A stretch of DNA of 64,000 nucleotides from Endozoicomonas sp. OPT23. Lineage in GTDB: Bacteria > Pseudomonadota > Gammaproteobacteria > Pseudomonadales > Endozoicomonadaceae. The position numbers and the translations under genes were made by a program. Shown in pieces: positions 54,598 through 63,887 of this stretch. Location: contig NZ_PPFD01000004.1 of NCBI RefSeq assembly GCF_009653635.1, positions 210,386-274,385 on the forward strand. Reading direction: 5' to 3'. How positions within the stretch are numbered: position 1 is the first letter of the stretch; every line of letters starts with the position of its first letter. A model generated the notes under the pieces. That model had not been told where the DNA came from. It did not search any database and worked only from the letters and a program-made list of their open reading frames with translations.

Positions 54598-54611
54598 AGA
54601 ATATATTTTCC
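54598..54611. promoter_or_regulatory. IolR-type operator upstream of the RpiR regulator
   Basis: AGAA-TATATT-TTCC, one mismatch from GGAA-N6-TTCC, lies 28 bp upstream of the regulator start, a normal place for autoregulation. Confidence 0.55.
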
Positions 54612-54939
54612 TTTTTTTAGAAAAATAAAACAACACTGTGATTGAATTACAGTAGATATAGCCACTGACTCAACGCGACATCAATGCAGAAAGTTTACCT
54701 GGAGAGCCTATGAAGAAATTTTTTAGTCTCACTACATGTTGCGCTAGGGAAGCAGGATAAAGCCTATTTCTTCATACTACTGATCTCTTATGCGCAAAAT
54801 AATCACAGCTAGCACATTGGCGAAATAGTCCCTGAAAAGCATCTACATTCACGATAAAACCATGTTTTTTTCAGGCTAGTCATAGGCGTTAATCCGTTTT
54901 AGTAAGACATTCTGACCTATTTAAATTGGCATCTACTCG

Positions 54940-54967
54940 TTGCCAGAAGTTCAAAGGCCTGTAGAAT
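54940..54967 (+). promoter_or_regulatory. Promoter of csp copy 1
   Basis: TTGCCA and TAGAAT are 16 bp apart, and both are conserved in copy 2 (TTGCTG, TAGAAT, same spacing). Transcription from here gives a leader of about 180 nt, as in cspA-type mRNAs whose leaders act as thermosensors. Confidence 0.65.
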
Positions 54968-55157
54968 GGGCTCCACGTTACAAGTGTGTTTGATTCTTTA
55001 TGTATAGATTGATTGTTCCGGGTGTAGTAGCCCGTCATGTTCTTCATAAGTAATAACAAAACTTCTAGCTTTATCGCCTTTGCTGTTGTCAAAACAGTGC
55101 AGGCACACTTTTGTTAAGGCTGTTTTAAAAACAGTTTGAAAATTTCAGGATATGATT

Positions 55158-55364
55158 ATGTCTACTACTACCGGTACTGTTAAGTGGTTCAACGAAGAGA
55201 AAGGTTTTGGTTTCATCGCTCAGGAAAACGGTCCTGACGTGTTTGCCCATTTCCGTCAGATCGTTGGCGATGGTTTCAAGACTCTGGCTGAAGGCCAGCA
55301 GGTTGAGTTCACCGTAACTCAAGGCCAGAAAGGTCCTCAAGCTGAAGATATCCGTCCTCTGTAA
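55158..55364 (+). CDS. Cold-shock protein (CspA family), copy 1
   Basis: A 68-residue single-domain RNA chaperone. RNP1 is KGFGFI and RNP2 is DVFAHF (Ala replaces the usual Val). It starts [16 protein letters not shown]. Two ATGs are in frame; the second (55158) has an AGGA site 7 nt upstream and is preferred. The product is identical to that of copy 2. The long leader suggests temperature-dependent translation. Confidence 0.94.
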   Translation: MSTTTGTVKWFNEEKGFGFIAQENGPDVFAHFRQIVGDGFKTLAEGQQVEFTVTQGQKGPQAEDIRPL

Positions 55365-55408
55365 GGACTGGCTATACAGCTAAATTGCTTCACTTAATGT
55401 GAAGTGTG

Positions 55409-55441
55409 AAAAGGCAGTGCTTTCGGGCACTGCCTTTTTTT
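55409..55441 (+). terminator. Terminator of csp copy 1
   Basis: AAAAGGCAGTGC-TTTCGG-GCACTGCCTTTT with a T run; an additional CTTCAC/GTGAAG hairpin precedes it. Confidence 0.92.
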
Positions 55442-55666
55442 GTTCCGGGAAGGGTAGTGGACTTTCCAAAACGAACACATAACTTAAACAAAGTGAAGTA
55501 TGTTCGAACCGAACTATTTAAAGACCTGAACTTCCAAGAACGGTCTGAAACATAAAAGTGGCCCGTGATGATAAGGTACGGAATACTCGCTAAACATAGG
55601 CTTATTTGACCAAAATCCCATAACAAACTGACCTGAATATTCACATCTCACTCAGCGAGTGGCTGG

Positions 55667-55813
55667 CTAACTATAGTTTCCATCATCATCGTAAAAAAAC
55701 TGGTCCGCTTCACACAAAAGATGCTGAGGGTAGGATTTCTGGGCGATTGTGGTTTTGCCACTGCCTGGCACCCCGCGGATTAGAACTATTTCTTTTTCTG
55801 GGTCATTACTCAT
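55667..55813 (-). pseudogene. Truncated P-loop ATPase/kinase fragment
   Basis: A 48-codon minus-strand frame starts MSNDPEKEIVLIRGVPGSGK, a clear Walker A motif (GVPGSGKT), and continues to HLLCEADQFFYDDDGNYS. This matches the N-terminus of small AAA-type ATPases in which the sequence continues FDPSKL-like. Here a TAG follows and the remaining roughly 100 residues are absent. It lies between the two csp copies, so the gene was probably cut when the duplication formed. Confidence 0.65.
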
Positions 55814-56048
55814 TAACAACAATCCGCTTTATTCACATCATACAGGCTTCTCACTCTATCACTTACTCTCACTCAGTCGTCAGAGGGAGAAGTCGTCGAT
55901 ACTTTCATTCGGTGTTTGCCATTATTGGGAATGTAATGCCTTCGAACTTTCTACCGTTACGAGAAAAACCATACTTCTCACAAACTCTTTATAGGCAGAA
56001 ATCCATTTTAGTAAGACATTCCGACCTATTTAATTTGGAATATACTCG

Positions 56049-56076
56049 TTGCTGGAAGTTAAAAAGGCTGTAGAAT
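56049..56076 (+). promoter_or_regulatory. Promoter of csp copy 2
   Basis: TTGCTG and TAGAAT are 16 bp apart, aligned with the promoter of copy 1. Confidence 0.62.
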
Positions 56077-56266
56077 GGGCTCCACGTTACAAGTGTGTTT
56101 GATTCTTTATGTATAGATTGATTGTTCCGGGTGTAGTAGCCCGTCATGTTCTTCATAAATAATAAAAAGACTTCTAGCTTTATCGCCTTTACTGTTGTCA
56201 AAACAGTGCAGGCACACTTTTGTTAAGGCTGTTTTAAAAACAGTTTGAAAATTTCAGGATATGATT

Positions 56267-56473
56267 ATGTCTACTACTACCGGTACTGTTAAGTGGTTCA
56301 ACGAAGAGAAAGGTTTTGGTTTCATCGCTCAGGAAAACGGTCCTGACGTGTTTGCCCATTTCCGTCAGATCGTTGGCGACGGCTTCAAGACTCTGGCTGA
56401 AGGCCAGCAGGTTGAGTTTACCGTAACTCAAGGCCAGAAAGGCCCTCAAGCTGAAGATATCCGTCCTCTGTAA
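56267..56473 (+). CDS. Cold-shock protein (CspA family), copy 2
   Basis: A 68-residue protein identical in sequence to copy 1; only a handful of synonymous bases differ. RNP1 KGFGFI and RNP2 DVFAHF are present. The same AGGA site and second ATG define the start. The leader differs from copy 1 at only a few positions, which implies selection on the RNA or recent duplication. Confidence 0.94.
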   Translation: MSTTTGTVKWFNEEKGFGFIAQENGPDVFAHFRQIVGDGFKTLAEGQQVEFTVTQGQKGPQAEDIRPL

Positions 56474-56518
56474 GGACTGGCTATACAGCTGAATTGCTTC
56501 ACTTGATGTGAAGTGTGA

Positions 56519-56549
56519 AAAGGCAGTACTTTCGGGTGCTGCCTTTTTT
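56519..56549 (+). terminator. Terminator of csp copy 2
   Basis: AAAGGCAGTACTTTCGGGTGCTGCCTTTTTT-type stem-loop (arms GGCAG/CTGCC extended by G-U pairs) with a T run. It ends 11 bp before the convergent hydrolase-OsmC stop codon. Confidence 0.85.
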
Positions 56550-56560
56550 GTTTATCACAC

Positions 56561-57757
56561 TTACATAAGCCCTGTTTTCACCTTCACGCCTTTGTGCAAA
56601 GTTCTATGCACAGGACATCTGTCCGCTATCCGCAAAATACTGGCTCGTTGTTCGTCGGACAGATCCCCGGTAATCGTCACTTTACGCTCAATAACTTCAA
56701 TAGCCTCACCCTGATCTTCACAGTCAGAACAGTCTTCTATGTAATCCCTTCGATGGCTCAACCCTACTGATACATGATCCAGAGGCAGATTTTTATGCTT
56801 TGCATACATCCGTAAAGTCATCGCCGTACAGGCACCTAAGCCAGCCAAAAGATGTTCATAAGGATCGGGCCCAACGTTATTGCCGCCTGCTGACAGCGGT
56901 TCGTCCGCTAACCAGTAATGACTGTTACTGCTGACATGTTGCGAGAATACATGGTTTTTCTCTTCTACCAGAACGTGCCCTTTTTCAACAGTCTGGGTAT
57001 AAACCTCTTCTGCAGGAAGGTAACGTGTCACCCAGGAAGAAATAATCTCAGCAGCGTATTCTGCATCATGCCTTTGTGTTAACAGGTGATCCGCGTCGTC
57101 CAGAGAAACAAAGCTTTTGGGGTGTCGAGCTTCCCGATAAATTTTCTCAGCCTCAGAAAGAGCAACGGTACTGTCGAGAGGAGAGTGCATAACCAACAGT
57201 GCTTTCTTCATATTGCTGATATCACGCTGCTGATGTGCAATATCATCCAGAAACTGTTTCTTGATAATAAACTTACGTGAACCAAGGCTGACTTCCGCTT
57301 CACCATTCTCTTCTATGGCATCTATGGATGCAGAAAAATTATGAGACACATGCTCTGCCTGATGGGGCGCGCCAATAGTCACAACCGCTTTTGCTTCAGG
57401 AACACCCTTAGCCACCCCAAGCACCGCTGCACCACCCAGACTGTGCCCAATAAGTAGCTCAGGAGCCTGGTAATCTTTGCGCAGAAAATCAGCAGCCGCT
57501 AAAAGATCCTGCATATTGGAAGAGAAGTTGGTGTTGGCAAAATCACCATCGCTGTTACCAAGCCCGGTAAAATCAAAGCGCAGCACAGCGATCCCTTTAC
57601 TGGTCAGGGCACGCGCTATACGTGAAGCCGCGGCTATATCTTTTCCACAGGTAAAACAGTGTGCAAACAAGGCATAACAGCGGATGTTCGATTCAGGGGT
57701 TTCCAGCATTCCGGCCAAGGTCATGCCGTGGCTTTCAAAATGAACTTTAGTACGCAT
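56561..57757 (-). CDS. Alpha/beta hydrolase - OsmC fusion protein
   Basis: A 398-residue cytosolic fusion. Residues 1-245 are a serine alpha/beta hydrolase ([10 protein letters not shown], nucleophile in [11 protein letters not shown], Asp/His near DDADHLLTQ). Residues 260-398 are an OsmC-like peroxidase domain with the redox cysteines in [13 protein letters not shown] and [10 protein letters not shown], plus an added CSDCEDQG insertion. Such fusions are common in proteobacteria; the substrate is unknown, with organic peroxide detoxification likely. The ATG at 57757 follows AGGATACAGTG and is preferred to the GTG just before it. Confidence 0.92.
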   Translation of the reverse strand: MRTKVHFESHGMTLAGMLETPESNIRCYALFAHCFTCGKDIAAASRIARALTSKGIAVLRFDFTGLGNSDGDFANTNFSSNMQDLLAAADFLRKDYQAPELLIGHSLGGAAVLGVAKGVPEAKAVVTIGAPHQAEHVSHNFSASIDAIEENGEAEVSLGSRKFIIKKQFLDDIAHQQRDISNMKKALLVMHSPLDSTVALSEAEKIYREARHPKSFVSLDDADHLLTQRHDAEYAAEIISSWVTRYLPAEEVYTQTVEKGHVLVEEKNHVFSQHVSSNSHYWLADEPLSAGGNNVGPDPYEHLLAGLGACTAMTLRMYAKHKNLPLDHVSVGLSHRRDYIEDCSDCEDQGEAIEVIERKVTITGDLSDEQRASILRIADRCPVHRTLHKGVKVKTGLM

Positions 57758-58004
57758 CACTGTATCCTGTTAAACCGTTAGTAAAAGTATTTATTCACCA
57801 TCACTGAAATATACGACTTATCTTCGTATCCGGATGCCTGAATACAATGTTTACAGCTAATTATTTTGCTCTCAAGAAAACACCTGACAATACTTCCCGT
57901 TAACACGAACGATCTTTTCTGACTGAAACTCCGAATATTTGTTACATTAATTCGTAGCCCATAGAGCATGGAACGAACGAAACAAATCTATTCAGGAGGA
58001 TTCT

Positions 58005-58295
58005 ATGTGCGATCTATACGCTGGTGTTGATAACCAACTCTATTCACGAAGCAGCCGGTCGCTGAGACTTCAAGGACATGTCACCAGTATTTCACTGGAG
58101 AATCGCTTTTGGGATTTGTTGCAGCAAATGGCCGATGAAGAAAGCACTACTATTCCTCAATTCATCGGCAAACTTTATAGCGAGGTACTGGAGCGTTATG
58201 GAGAGGTAAATAACTTCGCTTCATTACTCCGGGTTGCCTGTACTACGTTTTTGATCAATAAAACTACTGGTTCAATAAGTCTGCAAACTGCCTGA
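58005..58295 (+). CDS. Ribbon-helix-helix domain protein
   Basis: A 96-residue protein with a short RHH DNA-binding fold: strand [14 protein letters not shown], helix [15 protein letters not shown], helix [14 protein letters not shown]. It resembles the RHH_4 group found next to metabolic or stress genes. A strong AGGAGG site lies before the ATG. Its last 32 bp overlap the end of the convergent DJ-1/PfpI gene. DNA target unknown; it may be an autoregulator. Confidence 0.83.
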   Translation: MCDLYAGVDNQLYSRSSRSLRLQGHVTSISLENRFWDLLQQMADEESTTIPQFIGKLYSEVLERYGEVNNFASLLRVACTTFLINKTTGSISLQTA

Positions 58296-58827
58296 TCCAG
58301 GCCGGATTAGCAGGCCAGGCTGGTGCTGTTACATAGTGACCATCTGTAATTGCCTGATCCACTTCAAGGTCGGCATAGCTTGCTCCTGCCATCTTCACTT
58401 CGGGAGAACAAGCAGGATACGCAGAGATACTTCTGCCCTCTATGGTATTAGCTGCAGCCAGAAGTTGAGCGCCATGGCAGATAGCCCCAATTGGTTTTTC
58501 ACTCTCATCAAACGACCTTACAAGCGACAGTATCTGTTCATTCAATCTCAGATATTCAGGCGCCCTGCCACCAGGAATCATTAACCCGTCGTAGTTAGCA
58601 GGAGAAACTCCATCAAAGTCTGCATTCAAAGCAAACCGGTGGCCCGGTTTTTCGGTATAGGTTTGATCACCTTCAAAATCGTGAATGGCAGTGGCTATAG
58701 TGTCACCCGCTTTCTTGTCAGGGCAGACAACATCAATTTCAAAGCCCATAGCCAGCAGTGCCTGAAAGGGAACCATGATTTCATAGTCTTCTACAAAATC
58801 GCCGGCAATCATCAGTACTTTTTTCAT
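58264..58827 (-). CDS. DJ-1/PfpI family protein
   Basis: A 187-residue class I glutamine-amidotransferase-like protein. The nucleophile elbow is [10 protein letters not shown] (Cys) with the upstream Glu in MVPFQA-type helix and [14 protein letters not shown]. Family members act as deglycases, chaperones or stress proteins (YhbO-like). It begins [15 protein letters not shown], which is typical. The C-terminal 32 bp overlap the ribbon-helix-helix gene on the other strand. Confidence 0.9.
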   Translation of the reverse strand: MKKVLMIAGDFVEDYEIMVPFQALLAMGFEIDVVCPDKKAGDTIATAIHDFEGDQTYTEKPGHRFALNADFDGVSPANYDGLMIPGGRAPEYLRLNEQILSLVRSFDESEKPIGAICHGAQLLAAANTIEGRSISAYPACSPEVKMAGASYADLEVDQAITDGHYVTAPAWPANPAWIRQFADLLNQ

Positions 58828-58937
58828 CGTCGGTACCTGCTTCTGTTGTTTTGATTATTAGCACGCACTGACAGGTTACGCTTTGACCAAGTGTTTAAGG
58901 TAGTAACCCTATACTACATCTCTATTCTATTTTGAAT

Positions 58938-59669
58938 TCAGGCAGTGAATTCATTATTGTATATAACCGGTCTCTGCCAACACCACTGACGCCATAACTC
59001 GTCATTAGTCAGAAGCTCTGCCATAAAATGGCCAACATTGATTCGGCTTGTTTTACCTGAATCAAAAATAGCGTTTCGAACCGGTGACGGAAACAAGCTG
59101 TAATCACTTACAACTACTTCGTCAGTTAATGCATCAGGCCTTACAGCAACCCACTCTATTGTATTGCTGTCCGATCCAACTTGCTCGCTGAGATAAGCTG
59201 CCGCCATTTCGTTATCTCTATGGGGTGGTAATAACCAGCGTAGAAGGCTGACAACAACTCTCTGAGAAAGCGGCGGTTGTTCATCAATGTCTGGATTCGC
59301 GCAACCCGTAGAATTCATCAAGATAAGTTTGACTGGTTTACCGGGGGAATTTACTTCAATGGCCTGACAAAGCAGCTTTACGGCATCGAGTACCAGACTT
59401 CTCGGCTGACCAAAAACACCGCTGAAGGTGGGAGTATGCCCAAGGCAAGACACAACACCTGAACAGCCTTCGAGTATATATGCTAACTGCTGAACAGACA
59501 GATCCAGTAGATTCTGTCTGACTACCACAAGTTGTGGATGGTTGATCAGGTGCTCAGGAAAGTCACTTCCTTCCCGTAAAACAATTCTGACCGATTCACC
59601 GCTATCAATAAGCTGACTCACTAGAAGCCGCCCGGTTGCTCCGGAAGCTCCTGCAACAAAAATGGCCAT
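58938..59669 (-). CDS. NAD(P)-binding (NmrA/SDR-like) protein
   Basis: A 243-residue Rossmann-fold protein beginning MAIFVAGASGATGRLLVSQL, with the TGXXGXXG-type glycine motif near the N-terminus, VVSCLGHTP, LILMNSTG and EWVAVRPDALTDE. It belongs to the atypical SDR group with NAD(P)H-binding 'flavin reductase-like' members. The ATG at 59669 has GGAGAAAGG directly upstream; the frame extends eight codons further. Substrate unknown. Confidence 0.87.
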   Translation of the reverse strand: MAIFVAGASGATGRLLVSQLIDSGESVRIVLREGSDFPEHLINHPQLVVVRQNLLDLSVQQLAYILEGCSGVVSCLGHTPTFSGVFGQPRSLVLDAVKLLCQAIEVNSPGKPVKLILMNSTGCANPDIDEQPPLSQRVVVSLLRWLLPPHRDNEMAAAYLSEQVGSDSNTIEWVAVRPDALTDEVVVSDYSLFPSPVRNAIFDSGKTSRINVGHFMAELLTNDELWRQWCWQRPVIYNNEFTA

Positions 59670-59693
59670 CCTTTCTCCATTCGGTTCGAGCAT

Positions 59694-60110
59694 TAAAAAT
59701 ACGGATTGATGCTTCCAGTGTGCGTAAAGAAGAATTCTGATCAGTATCCATACACTAACTGATTCTGGTGATCAGGTTCAATCACAGAACTTTTCGCATT
59801 TCTCCTGATTCGAGTATTGCTCGCAGCAGGTACAGTAGCTTCCAACAAGGCTAAGACCATGTTTGGGGAAAGGCAGAACTGTTGGGGGAACATCAGTTGC
59901 CTGCCAGTTTACCCACAGGGAGGTGAAAGCGGGAAGCCAGAAGCAATAGCTCGGAGCTCAGGATAATCTTCACCACTCACCCTGCAGGATGCGGGGTAGC
60001 TTTGTTATTTGGCAGTCATGAACTCGTCAGTCATTCTTACCTGCCTGTTATGAACTTTACCCCCTGCAATGCTTCTAACCTGCATATCATTCAGTTCGCA
60101 GGTCAGAGCA
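59694..60110. other. Intergenic stretch without a recognisable gene
   Basis: About 420 bp lie between the divergent NAD(P)-binding gene and the unknown 658-residue protein. I see several short inverted repeats (TGATCAG repeats near 59740-59780) but no supported coding frame, RNA or terminator. Promoters for both genes presumably lie here. Confidence 0.5.
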
Positions 60111-62087
60111 ATGGACAGCCGCCCCTTATCTTCAGCATATCTGCACAGCTTTACTAAAGCGCCTGAAACAAAAGGCCCAGATGTAAAACTTCCTCCTATT
60201 GTCAAAACCGGACACAGTGAGGTAAACAGAGCCCGCGTGGATCATCCACAAACGGCACAAGCTCTCAGGTCAAGAGCTGTCAGGCTGTCAGTGAAAGAAA
60301 GTAACTTTACTCATGCTGTTCAATCAAAAAAACTAACGGATGCCTCAACACTATTACATCAAAGTATTCTGCCTAATACCGAAGAACTGACCGATGTGCA
60401 GAAATCACTGATCGGTCCATCAATCCAGGAATACTTGTTATTACAGCTGGCGGAGATGAAGAAAGGAGATAATCTTCTTCTATTGGAGCTGGAAAACACC
60501 GTCTGCTTTTGTCGCTTCAGAAAGTTTTTAACTGCAGAGTTTCACAGACAGTTTCAAAGTGAGCTTGATAGCAAAGTTAAGCTTCTAAATGGTGATCCAG
60601 ACAAACAACTTTTACCCGATAGTTTTTCTTTCAAATATCCAGCTACGGGCGTAAGTATTGATATGTTACAACAGTTGATTCGCCACTTAACCGAAAATGT
60701 TTCTGAAATGACCTTTATCGACAGAAATAAGTTGATTCAGAAAATAAATAGAACGGTTTACGTTATTCTGGACAAGGAATTTTTCGCTCAATCTAGAATA
60801 GCTGGCCTCCATCTGGCTCTACCAACCGAAAAACTGGATGAATTTATTCATGTCCTGAAACCACTTCTCACTTCACCAGTATATCTCGACGAAATCAACA
60901 GAATGAAATTAGAAGAGCTAGAGCAGAGGGCTAAAGAAGAGAAAGACCCCAATAAACGCTTATCCTTAATGCTTGGCGCTGCTGAAGATGCCATGGCCAG
61001 AGGCTCCGATCCGAACTCCTTTCTAGAAGAAGCAAAGTCTTTGCTTAGACAAGGCCGCTTCGACGTCGATCATCACTTGCCTCGTATTAAGAAGCTGGAG
61101 AGTGATGTTTCTGTATGGAATAGCTGGCATAAAGAAGTCACAAAACTTGCTGAAGCAGTCAGTCAACAAGACTGGTTATACGTCACTGCGTATACAAACC
61201 TTCATGAAGCCCCTATATGCTTTGAAAGGTCTATTCAAAAAAGCCTGAAATCTGCTTTTGACCAACTTTATGGAACTTGCAGGCAAGCTCTTCAACACCC
61301 GCCTTCATGTAAGGGAGAACTCAAGACAGAAACCGACCATCTACAATGGCTCTGCCACGAACTGAGATCATCAACGTTAAACAGAAAGCTCTATGAACTA
61401 CAGCAAAGGCTAAATGCATGGCAAAAAATGCCTGAATTGATCAAGCAGTATGATACAAAATTCAAACAATATTCTGCAGGTTCTTTACTCAAAACAGGCT
61501 GGCTTCAAAAACAGGTTTTGCCCTGTGCTGAAGCACTTTCAGCGAATAATAAACAGACTCTATTCAGACTCCTGCGCTTAACACTGAGACAGCTACAGAA
61601 TCATTTAACGCTCAATAATCTTAAGCACGAATCTCCATCTAGCCTCCATAGTAAAGCTCGAGATATACAGTCAATTCTTATTTGCTTTGGTCTTGATGAC
61701 AGAAGTGTTGAAGTTATCAGAAAGGCTGCTCTTCGCAATAACTATACAGTTTCTGAGTTATCAAAGATTTCACAAAGCGATAACAGCAGAGAGGCCTTAC
61801 TTCATACTTTAAACACTCTGTATGAATGCGCTCCTTCTGAACATATCTGTCCTTCATATAAGACGTCTTATAAGCAACAACTGAACAATGTTTTACATCA
61901 TATATATACTCATAAAATGTATAAAAGATATCTTTTGATCAAACACCTTACTCCACAACTGATAACCTTGTATCAAAAACTTCAACAATGCTCAAAAATC
62001 AATACAAGCTGTAAGCAGTTCTGCGACGAGCTATTAGGCATACTGGAAAGGCATACTCCAGAATGCAGAGTACAAGGGGTGAAATAA
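60111..62087 (+). CDS. Unrecognised helix-rich 658-residue protein
   Basis: No family is recognised. The N-terminus (MDSRPLSSAYLHSFTK, then KGPDVKLPPIVK) looks disordered and rich in Ser, Pro and Lys, with no signal peptide or membrane segment. The rest is strongly alpha-helical and hydrophilic, with charged helices such as EINRMKLEELEQRAKEE and many Leu heptads. The frame extends to an ATG at 60069, but AGG upstream of 60111 favours the later start. It is followed by a tyrosine phosphatase gene. Size, disorder at the start and neighbourhood fit a secreted effector, which is inference only. The region is AT-richer than the metabolic genes. Confidence 0.6.
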   Translation: MDSRPLSSAYLHSFTKAPETKGPDVKLPPIVKTGHSEVNRARVDHPQTAQALRSRAVRLSVKESNFTHAVQSKKLTDASTLLHQSILPNTEELTDVQKSLIGPSIQEYLLLQLAEMKKGDNLLLLELENTVCFCRFRKFLTAEFHRQFQSELDSKVKLLNGDPDKQLLPDSFSFKYPATGVSIDMLQQLIRHLTENVSEMTFIDRNKLIQKINRTVYVILDKEFFAQSRIAGLHLALPTEKLDEFIHVLKPLLTSPVYLDEINRMKLEELEQRAKEEKDPNKRLSLMLGAAEDAMARGSDPNSFLEEAKSLLRQGRFDVDHHLPRIKKLESDVSVWNSWHKEVTKLAEAVSQQDWLYVTAYTNLHEAPICFERSIQKSLKSAFDQLYGTCRQALQHPPSCKGELKTETDHLQWLCHELRSSTLNRKLYELQQRLNAWQKMPELIKQYDTKFKQYSAGSLLKTGWLQKQVLPCAEALSANNKQTLFRLLRLTLRQLQNHLTLNNLKHESPSSLHSKARDIQSILICFGLDDRSVEVIRKAALRNNYTVSELSKISQSDNSREALLHTLNTLYECAPSEHICPSYKTSYKQQLNNVLHHIYTHKMYKRYLLIKHLTPQLITLYQKLQQCSKINTSCKQFCDELLGILERHTPECRVQGVK

Positions 62088-62302
62088 TTAAATTACTGCA
62101 GCAGTTCAGAGTAGCTGTTGGCTTTAACCTTTAGGGGAGGTGGAAAGTAGGGAGTGGAGAGTTAATATTCACTTTTTAAACACAATAAGAAAACCGCAGA
62201 AAGCGACCTGCAAGCAATCATGAATAGATTTTAATACTCTGATTTAAATCACACTTCGCGACTGTCGATAACAACATAACAGCGCCTTTAGAGACCATGT
62301 AA

Positions 62303-63524
62303 ATGGCTGACACTCCGGGAATAACTCCCTCTTCCTCTGGCAGTCCGCGACCTCCCAGAGGTCAGGAGACTACAAAGACAGTAGAAGAACATGCATCCTT
62401 CTCCGCACGAACTGTTGGAAAAACCGATGAGGTTACTGAATATTTCAAGGAGAATTCAGGCGTTCGTACATCAGGCCTGACACCTCCTATTACGGAGCGA
62501 GCTACTACAAAAGAAAGCGTAAAACCTTATAGCTTTACGTGCCCTGAAATATCAGCAGGCAACATTGTTCTGGGTAAGTTTACTCCTGAAATCGCTGACA
62601 ACTATATGGAAAAGATAGCTGCGATAGAAAGCAGTACAACCAGGTCAAGAGACAGAGTCACTGCTACCCAGCGGGCTTTATCTGGATGCATACAGAGAAA
62701 TGAAGATAGAGCTCCCAATTATTACGAAAATCGAAGGCGGATTTTCCAGTGATTTAAATATAATTTATGATACTGGTATACCAAAGTGCCCATTACGACA
62801 GCTTCCATTTCTTCACAGTCAGGTAAAAATATCGGGTTCTGTTGATCTTCCTGAAAAACCGTTAAATGCCAGTCATATTAAATACGATGACACTGAAGCT
62901 GGTATTGCCATGCCAGCAACTACCGCAGCAGATACTTCATCAATGCTTCATATTGTGACTCATGAAGATGCAAAGGTCCTTATAGACTTATTCGACAAAC
63001 AGGAAAAAAAGGATGATCCTGCAGCAGTCTGGAATGAATTATCTGATGGAAAAGAGCATAAGGTTTCAGACTATACCGTTCAGGCTTTAGCGACTAACCA
63101 GTCTTCAAATTCAACTATCACTGAGTTTGAATTAACAGATCAACACGGAGAACAAGCAACCTTCTGCCGTATACACTGCAATTCCTGGCCCGACCAGGGC
63201 GTACTTGACCCTGACTCAATGGACGCCTTGCATGAGCTAATTGACCAGCAAGTAGAGCGCCATGAAGGGTCAGAAAAGCTTGTGATCAACTGCCAACAGG
63301 GAGAAGGTCGTACTGGGGTATTGTTTGCTCTTAGATACCTTCGTACCAAGGCAAAACGTGGTGAGCTCGATATTAACGCTATTAACTCCGAAGTATTCAG
63401 CGTTCTGGTGCAAGGAAGAATGTCCAGAAATGCAGACTTTGTTCAAAGCTGGAAGCAGATATTATTCATCAGAGATGAAGCTACACGCTATGCAAAGCAG
63501 TTTACGCCAAAACCTGAGAACTAA
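62303..63524 (+). pseudogene. Protein tyrosine phosphatase (YopH-like), frameshifted
   Basis: Two frames overlap at 62700-62752. The first (62303-62752) gives 149 residues starting MADTPGITPSSSGSP, a Ser/Pro-rich start like type III effectors. The second (to 63524) holds a classical PTP domain: LPFLHSQVKI, PLNASHIKY, a WPD loop (SWPDQGV) and the P-loop INCQQGEGRTG. The catalytic Cys and Arg are present (CX5R), but the usual His before Cys is Asn. Neither frame alone is a complete PTP, so I read one gene of about 400 codons broken by a +1 shift. Two separate overlapping genes, or a translational frameshift, remain possible. Confidence 0.72.
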
Positions 63525-63579
63525 ATTATTCTTCCAGGCAAAAAAACCGACAGCTTAGCTATTAGGGTTTTTATATTTA

Positions 63580-63743
63580 GTGCCTGGCGATCATGTACAT
63601 GGATGTACGGTATTCTGGTTTTACACGCCTACAAGGATGTAGGTGATAGGGTAACGCAGGAGCAGTTACCGAAGAGCGAAAACCAGTGACCTACTCTCAC
63701 ATGGGACTCTCTCCTCTGAGCTCACACTACCATCGATAGATGG
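63580..63743 (-). pseudogene. Decayed 5S rRNA copy, interrupted
   Basis: Two blocks match the 5S gene at the window end: GTGCCTGGCGAT (63580-63592) and TGACCTACTCTCACATGGG (63687-63705), then CACACTACCATCG (63723-63735). In the intact gene the first two are contiguous; here 94 bp separate them. The remainder has decayed. It lies downstream of the rrn operon end, so it is probably a former extra 5S. Confidence 0.62.
63593..63686. repeat. 94-bp insert of nested small palindromes in the 5S copy
   Basis: The insert carries GTACAT-GG-ATGTAC, TACA-AGGA-TGTA, GGTAAC-GCAGGAGCA-GTTACC and a framing CTGGTTTT/AAAACCAG pair. The layout suggests a REP/MITE-like repetitive element with no coding capacity. 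Confidence 0.5.
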
Positions 63744-63887
63744 AATACCTCCCTGTATTCCACTCTTCGCGCAGCCTAAAAGCTGTCCAATTTTGTTCCT
63801 GAAAAAATTGTCACTTCCATGCGCCGCAGCTATGGAAAATGGATGGGGGCAGATAGGATCGGATAGTTCTACCGTTTTTTCGTCACA

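Larger units (their letters stand above)
54882..55441 (+). repeat. Tandem duplication, copy 1 (cold-shock gene unit)
   Basis: About 560 bp spanning promoter, leader, csp gene and terminator recur at 55991-56550. The leader from the -10 box onward and the coding region are nearly identical; coding differences are silent. Sequence upstream of the -35 box is less conserved. Confidence 0.9.
55991..56550 (+). repeat. Tandem duplication, copy 2 (cold-shock gene unit)
   Basis: Second copy of the unit at 54882-55441, offset by about 1.1 kb in the same orientation. The intervening 550 bp is unrelated. Confidence 0.9.

Noticed and set aside
54710..54763. Tiny frame beginning MKKFFSLTTCC with a GGAG site
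   Set aside because: Only 16 codons, with no partner gene directly after it and no evidence of conservation.
54889..55092. Minus-strand open frame in the csp leader (and its partner at 55989-56201)
   Set aside because: Both are duplicated only because the leader is duplicated; they lack ribosome-binding sites and overlap the csp promoter.
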